Below are positions 7,519 to 15,266 of a stretch of DNA of 35,070 nucleotides, in pieces. The notes under the pieces were generated by a model. It worked only from the letters and a program-made list of their open reading frames with translations, had not been told where the DNA came from and did no database searches. The DNA comes from Sulfurovum sp. (GTDB lineage: Bacteria > Campylobacterota > Campylobacteria > Campylobacterales > Sulfurovaceae), in assembly GCA_027065815.1 (NCBI GenBank), contig JAMONL010000160.1, positions 1 through 35,070 on the forward strand, read 5' to 3'. The translations under genes were made by a program, and so were the position numbers. Every line of letters begins with the position of its first letter. Position 1 is the stretch's first letter.

Positions 7519-7539
7519 GAGAGGCTTTTTAAGCTTCTC
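7519..7539 (+). terminator. Possible weak terminator hairpin after rpsR
   Basis: GAGAGGCTT (7519-7527) can pair with AAGCTTCTC (7531-7539), with one G-U pair, around a TTT loop, 10 bases after the rpsR stop. There is no T-run after the stem, so termination would be weak or not intrinsic. Confidence 0.3.
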
Positions 7540-7546
7540 AGTTAGC

Positions 7547-7564
7547 GGTCGGCTGAAGCCGACC
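7547..7564. repeat. GC-rich perfect palindrome between convergent genes (REP-like)
   Basis: GGTCGGC (7547-7553) - TGAA - GCCGACC (7558-7564) is a perfect 7-base stem with a tetraloop, more GC-rich than its surroundings. It sits between the convergent rpsR and methyltransferase genes. It may serve as a bidirectional terminator stem or be a copy of a dispersed palindromic repeat. Only one copy lies in this window. Confidence 0.5.
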
Positions 7565-7570
7565 CTACAC

Positions 7571-8275
7571 CTACTTTTTTAAACCCAGAAACCTTTTATC
7601 CGAATCTTCCAACCCATAAAGATTCACTTCATCATTGACCAGTAATTCCAAACCACTTAACTTAACAATTTCATCTACAGTATGGTAATACTGTTTTATC
7701 GTCTCTTGTGACTTTTTAAAACAAACACCCTCTTTTTCAAAAAGTGTGAATTCAGAGATATATTCACCATTTTCAAAGTCACTGTCCACAGTTAAAAATC
7801 GTTCATCGTCATCTACAATGAAAGAGCCTACAGCCACATTTTCAAAACCAAACAGAGTATTGATATCACAGAGGAAAATACCGCCCTCATTCAAATGCTC
7901 TTTCACACAGGAGAGAAAATTTGCCAACTGTTCTTTATTAAGATAGTTCAACATATCAAAGACTGCTGTTATCACGTCATAAGAGCCGTTTAGAGCACAG
8001 ATGTCTACACACTCCGCATCGTAGCCCTGCTCAAGTGTTTGTGCCACCATAAGTGGACTGAGATCAATTCCTTTGACTGTTGGAATATCCAAAGCACCCT
8101 GCATCTGGCGCAGGAAATCTCCTGAACCGCAACCAACATCCAGTAAGGTATCAAAGTCTTGAGAATTTAAAAAAAGGAGATAGTGGGCATAGAGACTTGG
8201 AGCAGCCTCTTTGACACCAAGAAGGTCTTCTACTTTGGCGTAGAGATCAAGAGAGTCGGAAGTATTATTCAGCAC
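7571..8275 (-). CDS. Class I SAM-dependent methyltransferase, substrate unknown
   Basis: The 234-residue protein carries a Rossmann-type SAM-binding core: motif I L-L-D-V-G-C-G-S-G-D-F at about residues 39-49, then V-K-G-I-D-L-S-P-L-M (motif II) and the post-motif Y-D-V-I-T-A-V-F-D-M-L-N-Y-L. The rest matches small-molecule methyltransferases of the Methyltransf_25 type. Its GTG start lies inside the 3' end of hisG (11-base overlap), so it is the last gene of the operon and translationally coupled. Nothing in the sequence shows its substrate, and proximity to hisG does not prove a role in histidine synthesis. Confidence 0.85.
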   Translation of the reverse strand: MLNNTSDSLDLYAKVEDLLGVKEAAPSLYAHYLLFLNSQDFDTLLDVGCGSGDFLRQMQGALDIPTVKGIDLSPLMVAQTLEQGYDAECVDICALNGSYDVITAVFDMLNYLNKEQLANFLSCVKEHLNEGGIFLCDINTLFGFENVAVGSFIVDDDERFLTVDSDFENGEYISEFTLFEKEGVCFKKSQETIKQYYHTVDEIVKLSGLELLVNDEVNLYGLEDSDKRFLGLKK

Positions 8276-8888
8276 GACTTTCTACAACAGTTTTAATTTT
8301 TTCATACAGTGAGAGAATATCACCTTTTTTGGCATAAAAGCTGTTCTTGTTTGCAATGAGATGCGCCGAAGAGTCCATAATGTCTTCCGCCACTTTCAAA
8401 CCGTTCTCACGCATCGTGTTACCTGTTTCTACAATATCTACAATAGCATCTGCCAAACCGACCAAAGGAGCCAATTCTATTGAGCCGTACAATTTTACCA
8501 CTTCTACCCCAACTGCTTTTTGTGCAAAGTAGTTTTTGGTAATGTTGACCATCTTCGTTGCTACTTTAATGTTCGGGCGTGACCAGTCAAGCTCATCTTC
8601 ATTTTTTATCCCAATCGCCACTTTACATTTTCCAAGCTGCATATCGAGCAGTTGGATGATATCTAGCTCTTTTTCTGTGATAACGTCAAGTCCTACCACA
8701 CCAATGTCTGCTGCACCATGTTCCACATACGTCGGTACATCCTGATTACGTACATTTAAAAAACGAAAATCGCCCATATCCAAAATGAGTTCTCTTCCCT
8801 CGAACTTAAACTCTCCACCAAAGATCTCAGCAAAGATCTCCAAAGTCTGTTCTGCAATTCTTCCTTTTGGAAGTGCTACTGTTAACAT
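8265..8888 (-). CDS. hisG: ATP phosphoribosyltransferase, short form
   Basis: The 207-residue enzyme catalyses the first step of histidine synthesis, joining ATP and PRPP. It begins M-L-T-V-A-L-P-K-G-R-I-A and has D-I-G-V-V-G-L-D-V-I and the PRPP-binding stretch A-D-A-I-V-D-I-V-E-T-G-N-T-M-R. The length fits the short HisG form, which lacks the C-terminal regulatory domain and needs the HisRS-like partner HisZ. No hisZ is in this window. It overlaps coaX by 7 bases and the downstream methyltransferase by 11, typical of tight coupling. Confidence 0.93.
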   Translation of the reverse strand: MLTVALPKGRIAEQTLEIFAEIFGGEFKFEGRELILDMGDFRFLNVRNQDVPTYVEHGAADIGVVGLDVITEKELDIIQLLDMQLGKCKVAIGIKNEDELDWSRPNIKVATKMVNITKNYFAQKAVGVEVVKLYGSIELAPLVGLADAIVDIVETGNTMRENGLKVAEDIMDSSAHLIANKNSFYAKKGDILSLYEKIKTVVESRAE

Positions 8889-9520
8889 AATTCATTATCC
8901 TTTAACGATTCTAACTGTATCGCTTTTTGCAACCCATTGAAAACCAACAATTCATCAAGCACAGCTTCTTCAAAAAAACTTGAAAGAAACTGGCCGTCTC
9001 CCCCTGTAAAATAGAGTGTTTTACCCTTACTGTGTTTGTCTATGAGTGCTTTTATAGACGCGATTATACCATAGCTTATCTGCTCTTTTGTTGTGGTGGG
9101 AAGCTGAGTTAACGAGATGTTTTCTTTTAACTCAGTTTTCAATGCCGGAGAGATCTTTGCATAAGAAGCCAACATTGCTTTGAACCCGGGAAATATGTAT
9201 CCCCCTCTATATATACCCTCCTCCACAATATCTACGGTAATAGCAGAACCGGCATCCACAAAAACACCGTTTTTGCGGCTCAAACAGAGTGCACGTCTGT
9301 CTACACCCATTGTCTCATAATCACCTTCTATATGTACAAAAGAAGAGATATTTTTCCAAACCTTGATCTGTTCTATTTCAGAAGAGAGTTGATGTTTAAC
9401 AGAAATATAACAGAGTTTTTCATTTCTGTATTTTTCTATGGCTTCCTCATACGTAAGGTGCTCAACAGACTCTCCATTATAAATGTGAAAGTATGTATTG
9501 CCGATATCAGCCAGCAGCAT
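8882..9520 (-). CDS. coaX: Type III pantothenate kinase
   Basis: The 212-residue protein phosphorylates pantothenate, the first step of coenzyme A synthesis, and belongs to the acetate kinase/Hsp70-like (ASKHA) fold. Visible motifs are the N-terminal phosphate loop L-L-A-D-I-G-N-T, then G-V-D-R-R-A-L-C, D-A-G-S-A-I-T-V-D and Y-R-G-G-Y-I-F-P-G. A C-terminal T-G-G-D-G contacts nucleotide. It is shorter than the common 240-260 residues, as in other Campylobacterota. The ATG at 9520 sits 14 bases after the stop of the upstream small hypothetical gene. Confidence 0.92.
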   Translation of the reverse strand: MLLADIGNTYFHIYNGESVEHLTYEEAIEKYRNEKLCYISVKHQLSSEIEQIKVWKNISSFVHIEGDYETMGVDRRALCLSRKNGVFVDAGSAITVDIVEEGIYRGGYIFPGFKAMLASYAKISPALKTELKENISLTQLPTTTKEQISYGIIASIKALIDKHSKGKTLYFTGGDGQFLSSFFEEAVLDELLVFNGLQKAIQLESLKDNELC

Positions 9521-9534
9521 ACATATTCCTTTTT

Positions 9535-9867
9535 TTAACGCTCCTCATGCCATACTTTCCAACCATGTTCTTCCAATAAAGCTTTTGCCTTGGAACAAAG
9601 AGGAGCTTTGATGATCATATATTTCTTAGAGATCCTGGAGTCAATATATTTTTCAAGTTTTTCATGTAAAAGCATAAGCTCCTGAGTCTCTTTACGAAGG
9701 ATCCTGCTCTTTTTCTCTATCTCCATCACTACAGCATAGTACCCTTTAAGATCAACACCAAGATAGAGTGCGATCTTTTTTCTGGAGCCGAGTTCTTTAG
9801 GTGTAATCTCTTTTAATGACTTAAAAACCAAATTTTTTTTCTGTAAATATTCTACCATTTCTTTCAT
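9535..9867 (-). CDS. Conserved small hypothetical protein
   Basis: This 110-residue basic protein begins M-K-E-M-V-E-Y-L-Q-K-K. It has an alpha-beta pattern: Y-L-G-V-D-L-K-G-Y-Y-A-V-V-M-E-I-E, a charged helix (about 50-72), and a C-terminal Y-M-I-I-K-A-P-L-C-S-K-A-K-A-L-L-E-E. There are no membrane segments and no catalytic motif that I recognise. Its place inside a tight operon, 19 bases after xer and 14 before coaX, and normal codon use support it as a real gene. The function is unknown; an RNA- or DNA-binding role is possible from its charge but not shown. Confidence 0.7.
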   Translation of the reverse strand: MKEMVEYLQKKNLVFKSLKEITPKELGSRKKIALYLGVDLKGYYAVVMEIEKKSRILRKETQELMLLHEKLEKYIDSRISKKYMIIKAPLCSKAKALLEEHGWKVWHEER

Positions 9868-9886
9868 ATGCTTATCATACCTAAAA

Positions 9887-10702
9887 TCAACTCAACGGAT
9901 GATAACTATGCATCGTTTCAGCAAGATTCTGTTTCTGAATATGGGTATAGATCTGTGTTGTCTCCAGAGAAGCATGTCCCAGCAGTTCCTGAACTACACG
10001 AAGATCCGCACCGCCGATAATGAGTGAAGAGGCAAAGGAGTGGCGTAACACATGCGGAGAGACCCCAAGGTATTTCTTTACGATCTTATAGGCAGAAATA
10101 CGGCTCAGTTGATCTCCTTTATAATTTAACCACAAATAAGAGCTTGCCATACTCTGCTCTTTCAAATAGGCATCCAAAGCTTCCGTTGCAATGGGCGCAA
10201 GCGGAACCACTCTCTCCTTTTCTCCTTTTGAAAAACGTATCTTCAGCCACCCTTCCAATATATCGGATCGCTGCACCGAAAGAGCCTCGGAAATACGGCA
10301 TCCGCTTGCATACAGAAAAAGGATCAGTGCATAGTCACGCAAACCGGCAATTTTACTTCTGTCTATTAGTTCAATGCCTTGCAGTATCTCTTCCGCACTT
10401 AAATATTTTGGTAAGTTCTTAGGTACTTTTGCCATAGGGATCTTGATCTTTTCATGGGTAAACTGCTGAATATGGCAAAAGTGAAAAAAAGTATTGATGG
10501 AAGAGAGTTTTCGGTTTAAGGTTCTTTTGTTGTCGAAACTTGCCAGAAAGTGAAGAATATCTGTCGTATCAAGCTTTGTAAGGGTTTTCTCGGTAAAATT
10601 TTCAAGCTGCTTCAAGTCTCCAAGATAAGAGGAGACAGTCAGAGCATCCAGTGCCTTGGTAACACTCAGATACTCTTCAAATGCAGTCAGAAGATCACTC
10701 AT
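9887..10702 (-). CDS. Tyrosine recombinase, XerC/XerD/XerH family
   Basis: The 271-residue integrase-type recombinase has an N-terminal SAM-like core-binding domain (about 1-85) and a C-terminal catalytic domain. Catalytic residues are visible: Arg in A-S-G-C-R-I-S-E, a Lys in the beta-hairpin F-S-K-G-E-K-E-R, H-x-x-R in H-V-L-R-H-S-F, His in L-L-G-H-A-S and the nucleophile Tyr in T-T-Q-I-Y-T-H-I. Position in a housekeeping operon and the lack of flanking repeats suggest chromosome dimer resolution rather than a mobile element. Campylobacterota often use a single Xer (XerH) with a difH site; the length here is closer to XerC/XerD. No dif-like site was recognised. It overlaps the BamB-like gene by 8 bases. 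Confidence 0.88.
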   Translation of the reverse strand: MSDLLTAFEEYLSVTKALDALTVSSYLGDLKQLENFTEKTLTKLDTTDILHFLASFDNKRTLNRKLSSINTFFHFCHIQQFTHEKIKIPMAKVPKNLPKYLSAEEILQGIELIDRSKIAGLRDYALILFLYASGCRISEALSVQRSDILEGWLKIRFSKGEKERVVPLAPIATEALDAYLKEQSMASSYLWLNYKGDQLSRISAYKIVKKYLGVSPHVLRHSFASSLIIGGADLRVVQELLGHASLETTQIYTHIQKQNLAETMHSYHPLS

Positions 10703-11723
10703 AGCCTAGTTTATTGAGATGGATGATCTTTCCATCTTTATAAAGTTTGTTCCCCGTAATGAATACCGGTGTTTTAACTTCACCGATGTCATAAATTTTA
10801 TACTTTGTCAGGTTGGAATTCAGTACGATCAGGGAACCCTGCTGATCTAAACCGTATACTCTTCCTCCCACTGCTGTTGCCGCAGAGAAATGTACAAATT
10901 TGAATTTCTTTTTTGCCTTTTCATTTAGTGCTTTGTCAAGTTTAATGACTTCTCCTTCTTTGGTAAAGAGATAAATAGCGCCATTTGCAATGGCTACATC
11001 AGAAATATTGGCACGCAGTTCATCCTGTCCCTCAGAACCGATAGCGATCAGCTTTTTAGGTGTTGCTGCGACCATCGTATTTCCTGTACGTGAAAGGTAG
11101 ATAACATTGTTGAATACATTCTCGGAACTCAAATAGATCACGGTTGCATTTTCAGGATCATTCTTGTCTATCACCACAAGTTTCCCGTCAAGCATTGGTA
11201 AAACCGCAAGGTTGTCAATGAACATCGGTGTCGCAGCTCTGGTATCGATGGCATAAGTGATCTCAGACTTATTCTCTACAATTTTTTTATCCTGGGATAC
11301 ACTGTAAAGACCGAAGGTATTGTCATTTAAAATATAAGCGACAATACCATTTTCAATAGCTGCCGAAACGATAGGCACTTTCATATCGACAGTTCTTAAA
11401 GCAGATCCGTTTGACTTTTTAATGATCTTTAATGATCCCTCAGGATTCGCAGCCAGAACATAATGGGAACTTTCACTTAAAAATCTATATCCCTGCCCGA
11501 GATTGATCTTGGAGATCCCTGCTTTTCCGAGATAGTGCCCACTTTTCAGTGTTGCACCGTCACGGCTCTGATCAACAATAGCATCACCATAGGATGTTGC
11601 TGCAGCTGAAGCAGAAAATGTCTGCTCCGGTTCAAAATATTTTTTAGAACTACATCCGGAAAAGATCAAAGCTGTACCAGTTAGTACAAGCAGCCATATC
11701 CCGGTGTGTAATGATCTTCTCAT
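10695..11723 (-). CDS. BamB-like beta-propeller lipoprotein
   Basis: The 342-residue protein has a lipoprotein signal peptide: M-R-R-S then a hydrophobic stretch ending L-I-F-S-G-C, with Cys24 as lipidation site. The mature part is made of repeated short beta blades (for example G-I-V-A-Y-I-L-N-D-N-T-F-G-L-Y, L-A-V-L-P-M-L-D-G-K-L-V-V-I-D, G-R-V-Y-G-L-D-Q-Q-G-S-L-I-V-L-N) like PQQ or WD-type propellers. The upstream neighbour is YfgM-like, the same pair as yfgM-bamB in E. coli, so it probably serves outer-membrane protein assembly as BamB does. Sequence divergence is high, so the BamB assignment rests on fold pattern, lipobox and synteny. It overlaps the YfgM-like stop by one base. Confidence 0.72.
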   Translation of the reverse strand: MRRSLHTGIWLLVLTGTALIFSGCSSKKYFEPEQTFSASAAATSYGDAIVDQSRDGATLKSGHYLGKAGISKINLGQGYRFLSESSHYVLAANPEGSLKIIKKSNGSALRTVDMKVPIVSAAIENGIVAYILNDNTFGLYSVSQDKKIVENKSEITYAIDTRAATPMFIDNLAVLPMLDGKLVVIDKNDPENATVIYLSSENVFNNVIYLSRTGNTMVAATPKKLIAIGSEGQDELRANISDVAIANGAIYLFTKEGEVIKLDKALNEKAKKKFKFVHFSAATAVGGRVYGLDQQGSLIVLNSNLTKYKIYDIGEVKTPVFITGNKLYKDGKIIHLNKLGYE

Positions 11724-12301
11724 TATTTTGCCTTTATCATAGAATGTTCAAGAAGCTGTGTTAACATTTGAAGTGATGAACGTTCATCGATCAGCTCCAA
11801 CTTTGCTTTCGCACTTTTCGTATCTCCAGACTTGATAGCGAGGTATGCTTCTTCAAGCAGTGCCAACTCTTTGTAGAGTTGAGAATCAACAGGGTGTTCT
11901 GCAATCGTTGCAGCCGTATATTTACTGGCATCTGCAATGACTTCATTTTTACTTGATGTCAATGCCTTTAATGCATTCGTATCACGGTTTTTAGCTGCCA
12001 CAGAAAAAGTATAAAGTTCGAACAGTGCAGGATTTTTTGTTTTCAGTATCTTCAATGCTTCGGCATCATCAGGTTTTTCCTGAAGCGTTAAAAAAGCACT
12101 ATTCGCATCTTCTAGTCTACTCTGCTTCACACTTTCCATCACTGTTTGTGCGATAAAGAACAGTAATACAGCTGCCACTGCTCCCCAAATAACAAATTTA
12201 TATTTTTTATACAATGATTCCAGTTTAAAAGCACTCTCCAGTACTTTTTCATCACCACTTAATTCTGTTTTCACATACTTAACATCATCTTTAATGCTCA
12301 C
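11723..12301 (-). CDS. YfgM-like inner-membrane tetratricopeptide protein
   Basis: The 192-residue protein has a short cytoplasmic N-terminus, one membrane helix (about residues 36-53, V-I-W-G-A-V-A-A-V-L-L-F-F-I-A) and a periplasmic helical domain with TPR-like A-x-x-x-Y repeats. YfgM is an ancillary SecYEG-associated protein that hands exported proteins to periplasmic chaperones. The start is GTG at 12301, with GGGAGA spaced about 5 bases before it. A strong -10 box lies upstream, so this is the first gene of the operon running down to the methyltransferase. Confidence 0.72.
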   Translation of the reverse strand: MSIKDDVKYVKTELSGDEKVLESAFKLESLYKKYKFVIWGAVAAVLLFFIAQTVMESVKQSRLEDANSAFLTLQEKPDDAEALKILKTKNPALFELYTFSVAAKNRDTNALKALTSSKNEVIADASKYTAATIAEHPVDSQLYKELALLEEAYLAIKSGDTKSAKAKLELIDERSSLQMLTQLLEHSMIKAK

Positions 12302-12325
12302 AAATATCTCCCACGATTTTTAATT

Positions 12326-12348
12326 ACTCTAATTATACCCTTTAGAGT
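12326..12348. promoter_or_regulatory. Promoter of the yfgM-like operon inside an inverted repeat
   Basis: On the minus strand, TATAAT (plus coordinates 12332-12337) is a perfect -10 box 31 bases before the GTG start. It lies in the loop and one arm of a perfect 7-base inverted repeat, ACTCTAA (12326-12332) / TTAGAGT (12342-12348), flanked by A- and T-runs. The palindrome could be an operator. It lacks a T-run in the direction needed to terminate mutS2. Confidence 0.45.
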
Positions 12349-12359
12349 TAAAAATTTGG

Positions 12360-14582
12360 CTACAACTCTACTACAGTGATTCCCAGATTTCCCTGCATTC
12401 GGTAATACTTATGGATCTTCGGATGATGTTTCAAATAGTCGCCGACCAGTTTGGAAAGTACTCCTCCACCCGTACCATGAATGATCTGTACTTCAGAAAG
12501 GCCATTGACCAAGGCATCCGAAAGGAATTTATCTACCGTATCGATAGCTTCATCGGCATACATTCCGAGCAGTTTAACGGACACAGAAGCTCCGGATTTC
12601 TCGACATGTACTTTGACCTCTTTTTTCTTTTGAGGGACTTTAACCTTAGGCTCTTCCCCTCTTCGTTTAAGCTGAGAAAGCGGTACACGCATCTTAAGTC
12701 CATCTACGATGATCGTGGCATCTTTTCCTCTGAGAGAGAGCAGTTCTCCTTTATGGGAACGGTACTTGACCTTGTCCCCCTCTTTTAAAGGTATACTTTC
12801 TTCAAGTTTTACCTCTTTTTGTTTGAACTCTTTTCGCTGGTGTGCGACATTGAGCAGTCTCCGACCTTCTGTAGATTCTTTCACCTTGAGTACTTCTCTC
12901 GCTTTTTTTGTCGCTGCATTATAACGGTTCTCCAAAGTAGCAATGGCTTTTCTATGACTCTCCTGAAGTTTGTGTTCTTCATCCAAAAGTTTCTGCTTCT
13001 GTTTTTCTATAGTATTAAGTTCTTCATTCACTTTTGCGATCTTCAGTCGCATCTCACGCTCCAGTGTGGTAGAACGTTCTATGAGTTCATTGAGGTTCTC
13101 TTTATCCTCTCCGTACACCTCTTTAGCCCTGTTGACAATGGCAACAGGAACACCGTAACGCTGTGCTGTTTCGAAAGCATAAGACTTTCCTATACTTCCC
13201 TGTAAAAAGGTATAGGTCGGTATTCTCCGTTCTTCATCATAGAGCGCTGCAATGAGTTCTACCTCAGCATCAGAGGCCATCAGTGATGCCAGCCGTTTAT
13301 GGTGCGTGGTCACAATGAAAGTGATTCCTTTTTTACGCAGCTCGTCCAGCATCACCCTGAAGAGGCTTGCGGCTTCATCAGAATCCGTTCCAAGCTCTAT
13401 CTCATCCACACCGACAATGGCATCTTCTTTGTGAAAGAGTTTGGCAAACTCCTGCATACGTCCTGCAAAGGTAGAGATATCGTTTTTAACAGACTGCGGA
13501 TCGTCAATGACTGCTTCTATACTTTTATAATGTCCTACCTTGGTTTTTGAAACATCACACTTAAAAGGAAGTAGATATTTACTCATGTACACCGCGGAAA
13601 GTATCGATTTCAGTAACATGGTCTTACCACCGGCATTCACACCGGTCACCAGCATGATCTGCTTATCCATGTTGATGGTGACCGGTACAGGGTTCTCTAT
13701 AGCAGGGTGTGCAAAATCGTGCAGATTGATCGCCTTTTGCTTACTGGGCAGTATGAATTCATACTCTTTGGCTCTGGCAAAACCCACACGTGCCTGATAA
13801 TGGTCAAAACGGTCATACTCTTTGTTAATAAATACCAGGAAACGTTCCCACTTGAAGAAAAGTGCCGAGATCTCTTTGCAATATCTGTAGATGATCTCTT
13901 CTTTATTACTAAGCAGCGCAGATTCTTTCTCTTTCAGGTGTGAAATACTTTGAGGGATGATGTAAAAGAATCCACCTGAAGATCTGGCGACCACAGTCGC
14001 TTTGACTGCATGGTTAAAACCGCCGCGAACCAACAGTGTCTCCTCTCCACCGTTAAAATGTACCTGCGTATCTACCAAATAATCTCGCAGTCTGCTTGAA
14101 TGGGCAAGTTTGTACAACGTATCTTTAATATCAATTTTGTTTTGTTTGATCGCCCGTTCCAGTTTAAAAAGTTCAGGATCCCTTTCAGGGTTGATATCAC
14201 CTTCATCTGTAAAATAACCGACTATTTCCACTATCTCTTCAGGTATTTCAATCCCTTTTATCCAGGAAAGCAGCGGCTCAGAAAATCCCAGTGTATTCAG
14301 GGTATTGAAATAGGAGATCATACTGACAAAAGCATAGATCTCATCCAAAGAGAGTACACCCTGCTTTTTAATAAGGTTCAGTTCTCTATCAAGATTGGGG
14401 ATCTGCTTGGGTGAAGGAAACTCTATTTTTGAAAGTGCCTGGATATAACGGTGATGCTGGTTAATATCACCCATCATTGCGACAGGTTTTTCTCTTGCTA
14501 AGAACTGTTTGAATTGATGTATATACCCATCCAGATCCAGTTTTTGAATAATGGATTTTTCATTTGTCTGTTGTTGTGGCAC
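12360..14582 (-). CDS. mutS2: MutS2 family ATPase with Smr domain
   Basis: The protein of 740 residues contains a MutS-like lever and clamp region, an ABC-type ATPase with Walker A G-V-N-A-G-G-K-T (about 314-321) and Walker B V-G-V-D-E-I-E-L-G-T-D, a long coiled coil (about 510-600), and a C-terminal Smr domain with I-I-H-G-T-G-G-G. MutS2 proteins act on recombination intermediates or collided ribosomes rather than mismatch repair. I choose GTG at 14582 because AGAGGA lies 8 bases before it; the farther TTG at 14612 abuts the -10 box and would lie upstream of the transcript start. The Smr entry sequence is V-K-L-L-G-M-Y, where many members have L-D-L-R-G. Confidence 0.9.
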   Translation of the reverse strand: MPQQQTNEKSIIQKLDLDGYIHQFKQFLAREKPVAMMGDINQHHRYIQALSKIEFPSPKQIPNLDRELNLIKKQGVLSLDEIYAFVSMISYFNTLNTLGFSEPLLSWIKGIEIPEEIVEIVGYFTDEGDINPERDPELFKLERAIKQNKIDIKDTLYKLAHSSRLRDYLVDTQVHFNGGEETLLVRGGFNHAVKATVVARSSGGFFYIIPQSISHLKEKESALLSNKEEIIYRYCKEISALFFKWERFLVFINKEYDRFDHYQARVGFARAKEYEFILPSKQKAINLHDFAHPAIENPVPVTINMDKQIMLVTGVNAGGKTMLLKSILSAVYMSKYLLPFKCDVSKTKVGHYKSIEAVIDDPQSVKNDISTFAGRMQEFAKLFHKEDAIVGVDEIELGTDSDEAASLFRVMLDELRKKGITFIVTTHHKRLASLMASDAEVELIAALYDEERRIPTYTFLQGSIGKSYAFETAQRYGVPVAIVNRAKEVYGEDKENLNELIERSTTLEREMRLKIAKVNEELNTIEKQKQKLLDEEHKLQESHRKAIATLENRYNAATKKAREVLKVKESTEGRRLLNVAHQRKEFKQKEVKLEESIPLKEGDKVKYRSHKGELLSLRGKDATIIVDGLKMRVPLSQLKRRGEEPKVKVPQKKKEVKVHVEKSGASVSVKLLGMYADEAIDTVDKFLSDALVNGLSEVQIIHGTGGGVLSKLVGDYLKHHPKIHKYYRMQGNLGITVVEL

Positions 14583-14612
14583 GCAATGATTCCTCTTATT
14601 GTAAGTACCCAA

Positions 14613-14618
14613 ATTATA
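14613..14618 (-). promoter_or_regulatory. -10 box of mutS2
   Basis: On the minus strand a perfect TATAAT is followed by TTGGGTAC, and the GTG start of mutS2 comes 30 bases later. One base separates it from the divergent TATAAT at 14620-14625. Confidence 0.5.
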
Positions 14619-14619
14619 C

Positions 14620-14625
14620 TATAAT
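14620..14625 (+). promoter_or_regulatory. -10 box of the GDSL esterase gene
   Basis: A perfect TATAAT on the plus strand lies 21 bases before ATG 14647, with the Shine-Dalgarno AAGGAAG in between. It is divergent to the mutS2 -10 box and nearly touches it. Confidence 0.5.
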
Positions 14626-14646
14626 AACTCTACATAAGGAAGTAAT

Positions 14647-15261
14647 ATGAAATATATCATCATGGCGATACTTGTTGTATTGGCACTCCTGACCTTGACA
14701 AAAAAAGAGACAAAATACATGCAACTGACAAAAAACGATACGATCCTGGCATTTGGTGACAGTCTTACTTACGGTTTTGGTGTTATCACTTCGGAGAGCT
14801 ACCCTACACTGCTCTCAAAAATAACCGGACTCAAAGTCATCAATGCCGGTATCAATGGAGAAACTTCAGAAGAAGGATTGAAACGTCTGCCAAAATTCCT
14901 TGAAGACCCCTCTGTCAAATTAATGATACTTTGTTTTGGTGGAAATGATATTCTTCAAAGAAGATCCAAGGAAGTATTAAAACAAAATCTAAAAACCATG
15001 ATACAGATGGCAAAGAAAAAAAATATAGATGTACTGCTCATCTCTGTACCCAATATCAGCCTGTTCGGATTGTCTCCGCTTCCACTGTACGAAAAGGTGG
15101 CAGAAGAAGAGGATACTCCGCTGCTTTCCGGTATGCTGGCAGATATTTTAAGTCAACCCTCGCTTAAAAATGACCAGATCCATCCCAATGCCTCAGGGTA
15201 TAAAGAAATGGCAGAACGCATCCATGAAATGCTAAAAGAATATGGATGGACAGCTAATTAA
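14647..15261 (+). CDS. SGNH/GDSL hydrolase (TesA/arylesterase-like)
   Basis: The 204-residue protein starts with a hydrophobic segment (residues 2-17) that could be a signal peptide or membrane anchor, so the enzyme probably faces the periplasm. Block I G-D-S-L-T-Y-G-F-G carries nucleophile Ser39; block II has N-A-G-I-N-G-E-T; block III is G-G-N-D; block V D-Q-I-H-P-N-A supplies the catalytic Asp and His. This matches TesA-type thioesterase/lysophospholipase/arylesterase, but the natural substrate cannot be read from sequence. The stop lies only 5 bases from the convergent frdB stop. Confidence 0.88.
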   Translation: MKYIIMAILVVLALLTLTKKETKYMQLTKNDTILAFGDSLTYGFGVITSESYPTLLSKITGLKVINAGINGETSEEGLKRLPKFLEDPSVKLMILCFGGNDILQRRSKEVLKQNLKTMIQMAKKKNIDVLLISVPNISLFGLSPLPLYEKVAEEEDTPLLSGMLADILSQPSLKNDQIHPNASGYKEMAERIHEMLKEYGWTAN

Positions 15262-15266
15262 ATGGT

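Noticed and set aside
10024-10422. 132-codon open frame opposite the xer recombinase
   Set aside because: The minus-strand recombinase with all catalytic residues explains this DNA; the plus frame has no motif or start context.
9887-10702. Tyrosine recombinase as sign of a genomic island or phage
   Set aside because: It overlaps a housekeeping gene, has no flanking att-like repeats or tRNA, and its composition matches the neighbours; a chromosomal Xer is more likely.
14583-14612. TTG 14612 as the mutS2 start, adding 10 residues
   Set aside because: It directly abuts the TATAAT box and would precede the transcript start, while GTG 14582 has AGAGGA at 8 bases.
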